Shown here piece after piece: positions 63,810 to 64,000 of a stretch of DNA of 64,000 nucleotides. The stretch lies in NCBI GenBank assembly GCA_038527375.1, contig JBCBFU010000001.1, forward strand, positions 1-64,000. The letters are read 5' to 3'. Under the pieces are notes generated by a model. That model made no database searches, was not told the DNA's origin, and saw only the letters and a list, made by a program, of their open reading frames with translations. A program made the position numbers and the translations under genes. Positions within the stretch are counted from its first letter, which is position 1, and the number at the start of each line of letters is the position of its first letter. The DNA is from Shimia_B sp038527375 (GTDB lineage: Bacteria > Pseudomonadota > Alphaproteobacteria > Rhodobacterales > Rhodobacteraceae).

Positions 63810-64000
63810 TCTTCTCCGTCGAAGCCAACATTGACCCAACGGTATCGCTACGCTGCCATTTCGAGCGATCCGGTTCATGCGGGATAGGAAGCCCCTGCGA
63901 TTTGAGAAATCGGACGTCTTGGGGGAGGGGCTTATGCACCTTAAGGGTTTGCTATCGCTCTTGGAGGGCCAGTCTCGCGCCTAGAGCGCAATATATGCTC
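63810..64000. other. No supported gene at the right edge
   Basis: Nothing convincing in the last 190 bases. It probably holds the promoter of the MFS gene. The sequence is also less GC-rich than the photosynthesis cluster. Confidence 0.4.

Overview
The window is high-GC, gene-dense DNA from an alphaproteobacterium, most likely a Rhodobacterales/Rhodobacteraceae member (Rhodobacter-Roseobacter type) able to do anoxygenic photosynthesis. The evidence is a photosynthesis gene cluster in the gene order I know from Rhodobacter (bchO-D-I-crtA / crtI-B-tspO / crtC-D / crtE-F-bchC-X-Y-Z-pufQ-B-A-L-M-X, then dxs), a complete set of spheroidene/spheroidenone carotenoid genes, and a pufX gene in place of the pufC cytochrome gene found in most Roseobacter-group phototrophs. 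I cannot name a species. I see no rRNA, tRNA, insertion sequence, prophage or CRISPR array.

Layout. 1-5450: two half-size ABC exporters (the first cut by the window edge), an RNA m5U methyltransferase and a bacterial voltage-gated sodium channel. 5515-7745: two YkuD (L,D-transpeptidase) proteins flanking a CAP-domain lipoprotein, then a 62-residue secreted or membrane protein with its own terminator. 7768-13918: ferrochelatase, an SAM methyltransferase, comF, a glutaredoxin-nitrilase-MarR row, ubiG and a proline iminopeptidase. 13999-19520: a peptide/oligopeptide ABC importer (two permeases, a fused double ATPase, a Tat-exported binding protein), closed by a terminator. 19524-19751 has no gene but carries four GTACA repeats spaced exactly 11 bp. 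19752-25677: an AraC-type regulator divergent from an isoquinoline-oxidoreductase-like molybdenum hydroxylase operon with a dihaem cytochrome c, then small membrane proteins and a DedA protein. 25846-31215: rimP-nusA-ylxR/L7Ae-infB. 31297-34209: mutT, argJ and a parvulin. 34210-39901: secA, a SecA-adjacent membrane-anchored protein of unknown role, and a periplasmic-binding/OmpA fusion.

39898-60510 is the photosynthesis cluster. bchI, bchD and bchO supply Mg-chelatase and its accessory. crtE, B, I, C, D, F and A cover geranylgeranyl diphosphate to spheroidenone. bchX, Y, Z and bchC make the late bacteriochlorophyllide steps. The puf genes encode LH1, the reaction-centre L and M subunits and PufX, and dxs downstream feeds isoprenoid precursors. 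Six TGT-N12-ACA boxes (five plus a single degenerate copy, all in intergenic DNA) lie at crtA/crtI, crtD/crtE and in front of bchC. They match the known PpsR/CrtJ repressor motif and overlap plausible promoters, so the divergent crt and bch-puf units look redox/light-repressed together. The bch-puf unit carries intercistronic RNA hairpins (bchY-bchZ, pufQ-pufB, pufA-pufL, after pufX) that probably set subunit ratios. The other half of a usual cluster (puhA, bchFNBHLM, bchEJGP, ppsR, cycA, puc) is absent here and must lie elsewhere if the organism is phototrophic.

The right end (62562-63809) is an MFS transporter with visibly lower GC than its neighbours, probably acquired. The points I find most worth a second look are the crtC gene without a usable standard start codon, the two stop-to-start small ORFs bridging bchX-bchY and bchY-bchZ, and the GTACA array.
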